Below the pieces are notes generated by a model. That model was not told where the DNA came from, made no database searches, and saw only the letters and a list, made by a program, of their open reading frames with translations. Positions 61,694 to 64,000 of a DNA stretch of 64,000 nucleotides are shown here, piece after piece (the first letter of the stretch is position 1; each line of letters starts with the position of its first letter). The position numbers were made by a program, and so were the translations under genes. This stretch comes from Microvelia longipes (Eukaryota > Arthropoda > Insecta > Hemiptera > Veliidae): the NCBI GenBank assembly GCA_018340805.1, contig JACMZG010000008.1, forward strand, positions 78,798,693 through 78,862,692, written 5' to 3'.

Positions 61694-61907
61694 TAAAGCT
61701 TAAAATTAGTTACGTTACGTAACTAAGCTAGTTACGTTACGTAACTAAAGCTTAAATTAGTTACGTTACGTAACTAAAGCTTAAAATTAGTTACGTTACG
61801 TAACTAAAGCTTAAAATTAGATACGTTACGTAACTAAAGCTTAAAATTAGTACGTTACGTAACTAAAGCTTAAAATTAGTTACGTTACGTAACTAAAGCT
61901 TAAAACG
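61694..61907. repeat. minisatellite, 30-bp unit, seven GTTACGTAAC sites, upstream of gene C
   Basis: Units read TTAGTTACGTTACGTAAC plus TAAAGCTTAAAA, slightly variable in length. Seven copies of GTTACGTAAC were counted (first 61714-61723, last 61884-61893), each fitting RTTAYGTAAY, the published PAR-bZIP/E4BP4 site. The array lies about 510-690 bases upstream of the gene C start codon. Regulatory function is inferred only. Confidence 0.85.
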
Positions 61908-64000
61908 TTAACAATTTCTATACTTTTAGAGACTTTAGGGCAACCTTAAGAAACTTTAGGGAGACCTTGAACTGGCTTAAAATGTACAACATTTCCCATA
62001 CTTTTTACCAATAGAGCTTTAAGGTCCGAATTTAGACCAATGCTAATGCAGCATTAAGTTTTAAATGATAACTCTGAAGGAAGACTAAAATTAAATGACG
62101 AATTGAATATATCAGTAACAACACAAACTAACAATCTTCCATTGTCTATATTTGTTCTATCGTGTATTTTTTTTTTAATTTCTGACTCTGGTGGTCATTT
62201 GCGTTTTAAGATTTATAAATAAAGAACATAATTTCTAACATCTTGATAAATTAGTATATTGCACCACAAATAGCATTACAATAGACAAATAATAAATAAT
62301 CGTATAAAATCAGCATTTACAACGTATTGTAATAAATGCGAAATGTAATACATTAAAATTGTAATATTCCATAATCATAACTTACTCAAAGCTAGAGCTT
62401 TTGCAGATGATGTGAGATGAGTAGTTGAGCAGGTACTCAAGAAGACTGATGAACTAAAACATCCTGACGCCCCCGGAAATAACCTTGACAACGAACTCTA
62501 GCTGTACCTGCTTCGTTACTTTAATTGCACGTAGCCATAATTCGTTTTCCCAGTCATTTTCAACTTATTTTAATAAATGGGTTTAAGGAATATAAAGTCA
62601 ATTAGAAAGCAATCATCGTCGTATATTTACTTGAGAAACGTTGCAAACTCGTTTACTTGACTTGGAGCGTGATGTAAAGCTTCGCTTGTGGGTATCAATT
62701 TTAGGTGTTCGTGATTTCTCTGTAAAGAATTTTCGCGTATTAAATTTAAATAAAATGTTAATTTTTATTTTAAAACTTCTGCTAACACGCATTTTTTTAA
62801 GTTTCTTATGAAGATTGCAAAGAGAAAAAATCTTAAATTCGAAGATTCTTTTTCCTTGTATCATTCATTTTCCTATGTTAAAGAGTCGTGAATTCCTTGA
62901 GGTTTTTAACCCCTTGTAGATGACGTTGCAAAAAAGCATAATTTATAAGCCTAGACGTTTAATTAAATGGGATCTGTTTGCATGTCGGGGCTTAATTATG
63001 TTACATGCGTGTTTAGAGCGAGTTTAATAGACAATTATTTTGATCCATGTATTGACAGTCTCTGGGGATCATGTAGAAGATGGAGATAAAAGTTTAAATT
63101 ATTTTTCCTTTTCCTCACATTTTACTGAAGTTATTTGGAAAATAACTGAATATAGGCAATAAGAATTTTGATGACTAAGTTTGGGATAAACCACACATTA
63201 TGTTTTTATAGACAATCCAACTCATACGTGTATAAAGACCAACTCTTGCGTAAAAAGTAACATTAATTGCTACTGATTATGAACATAACACCTGTATTAT
63301 ATCTTATGTTTTCTCCCCATACTTCATTCTTTTAAACGCTTGCTTCATCCTCTATTCTCTTTATTAAGTGGCCATTACACAGCTTTGATATAGTGTAATA
63401 AATAAATTCGCTGCATAAGTAGCCATTAATATATTTCATGAAGTAGGGATTTTTCATTATGATAGCACCGAGATGCTTCTTGTCTAATGTAATAGACAGT
63501 GATCGCTACAGGAAGCACTGACGTGATACCAGATAGGAATGATAGATATATTAAATTAATCTTTGATTGGATGGTGTAGTCAAGGATGTTTACAGGGGTT
63601 TGTATTCGCACAAGTTTCTGTCGGGGCTGGCATGTTTGGTAAGGACCCTTAACATTATTCCAGTTATACCACAGTTCTTTAAGCTGTGGTACTGTACTTG
63701 CTTGCTCTCAGTTTTTGTCTAGAGCAATTTGTACTGGGACACATATATATGTTTTGACAGTCTAACTGCCATTGAAGCATTAAATATTTATGGATGCTTG
63801 TCAAAGACTGTTCAGGAATGAATATTTACTCCCTCAACATTTTAGGACAGACTAACGATTTCCAACTACTATAGATCTCGGGAAACTGTTCCTTTAAGAG
63901 CAATAAGCGTTGAATAATAGGTGAGCTTGGCTGGAGTCTAGTTTAATTTCTTGCCTACAGTAGGCATGTATTGCTCCCTGTACTGTTAAAAGAGCTCTTA
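61908..64000. other. upstream flank of the cluster, nothing recognised
   Basis: About 2.1 kb without convincing genes. Short open frames at 62613-62864 and 63426-63611 show no recognised domain or splice context. Confidence 0.45.

Noticed and set aside
62613..63611. Short minus-strand open frames upstream of gene C
   Set aside because: No domain, no splice context and no repeat of the esterase motifs.

Overview
The window is AT-rich eukaryotic DNA, most likely from an insect. It has GT-AG introns, no operons, many nested transposable elements, and (TA)n microsatellites. The species cannot be named from the sequence alone. The genic content is a head-to-tail tandem cluster of three secreted-type carboxylesterase (alpha/beta-hydrolase, COesterase family) genes. 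All are on the minus strand, so they read from right to left.

Gene C (61205 to 43651) has ten exons. Gene B (41532 to 25516) has ten exons. Gene A (19034 to 2258) shows exons 1-6, and the rest lies beyond the left edge. Matching exons have the same phases, and exons 4 (186 nt) and 5 (194 nt) are identical in length in all three, so the cluster arose by gene duplication. The catalytic Ser (GQSAGG in B and C, GESAGG in A), a candidate Glu (exon 6), the His (SHGE, exon 9, B and C) and the oxyanion HGG motif (exon 3) are visible. Such clusters usually encode xenobiotic or hormone-type esterases. The substrate cannot be read here.

The history is not uniform along the genes. Exon 1 of A and B is nearly identical, together with a few hundred bases of intron 1. 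Exon 10 of B and C is nearly identical too, while internal exons are well diverged. The exon 1 block of B ends inside the exon, so B shows no signal peptide in place. Exon 10 of C has a one-base frameshift and an early stop. Gene A has Val in place of the third Gly of the oxyanion HGGG motif. A 30-bp minisatellite 0.5-0.7 kb upstream of gene C carries seven exact copies of the PAR-bZIP/E4BP4-type consensus site.

Mobile DNA fills the introns and intergenic DNA. From left to right: a LINE endonuclease ORF (1-1054); a Ty3/gypsy CsRn1-like LTR element with identical 160-bp LTRs and a 5-bp target duplication (5643-9977); a 5'-truncated LINE with 14-bp target duplication (19808-22421); an R1-clade LINE (about 30.66-33.07 kb) carrying a hAT-type MITE (30992-31456); a LINE fragment (53.65-53.99 kb); tRNA-derived SINEs (46.6-47.0, 55.85-56.08, 56.22-56.46 kb); and a long-TIR element (42158-42806). 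At least six uncharacterised dispersed repeat families, labelled R1 to R6 here, recur many times. There are also several large palindromes (3.1, 14.6-15.3, 16.8-18.4, 27.3-27.8, 50.3-51.4 kb) and minisatellites at 1.3, 44.7, 45.8 and 61.7 kb. Most other open frames are repeat-derived and are not called as genes.
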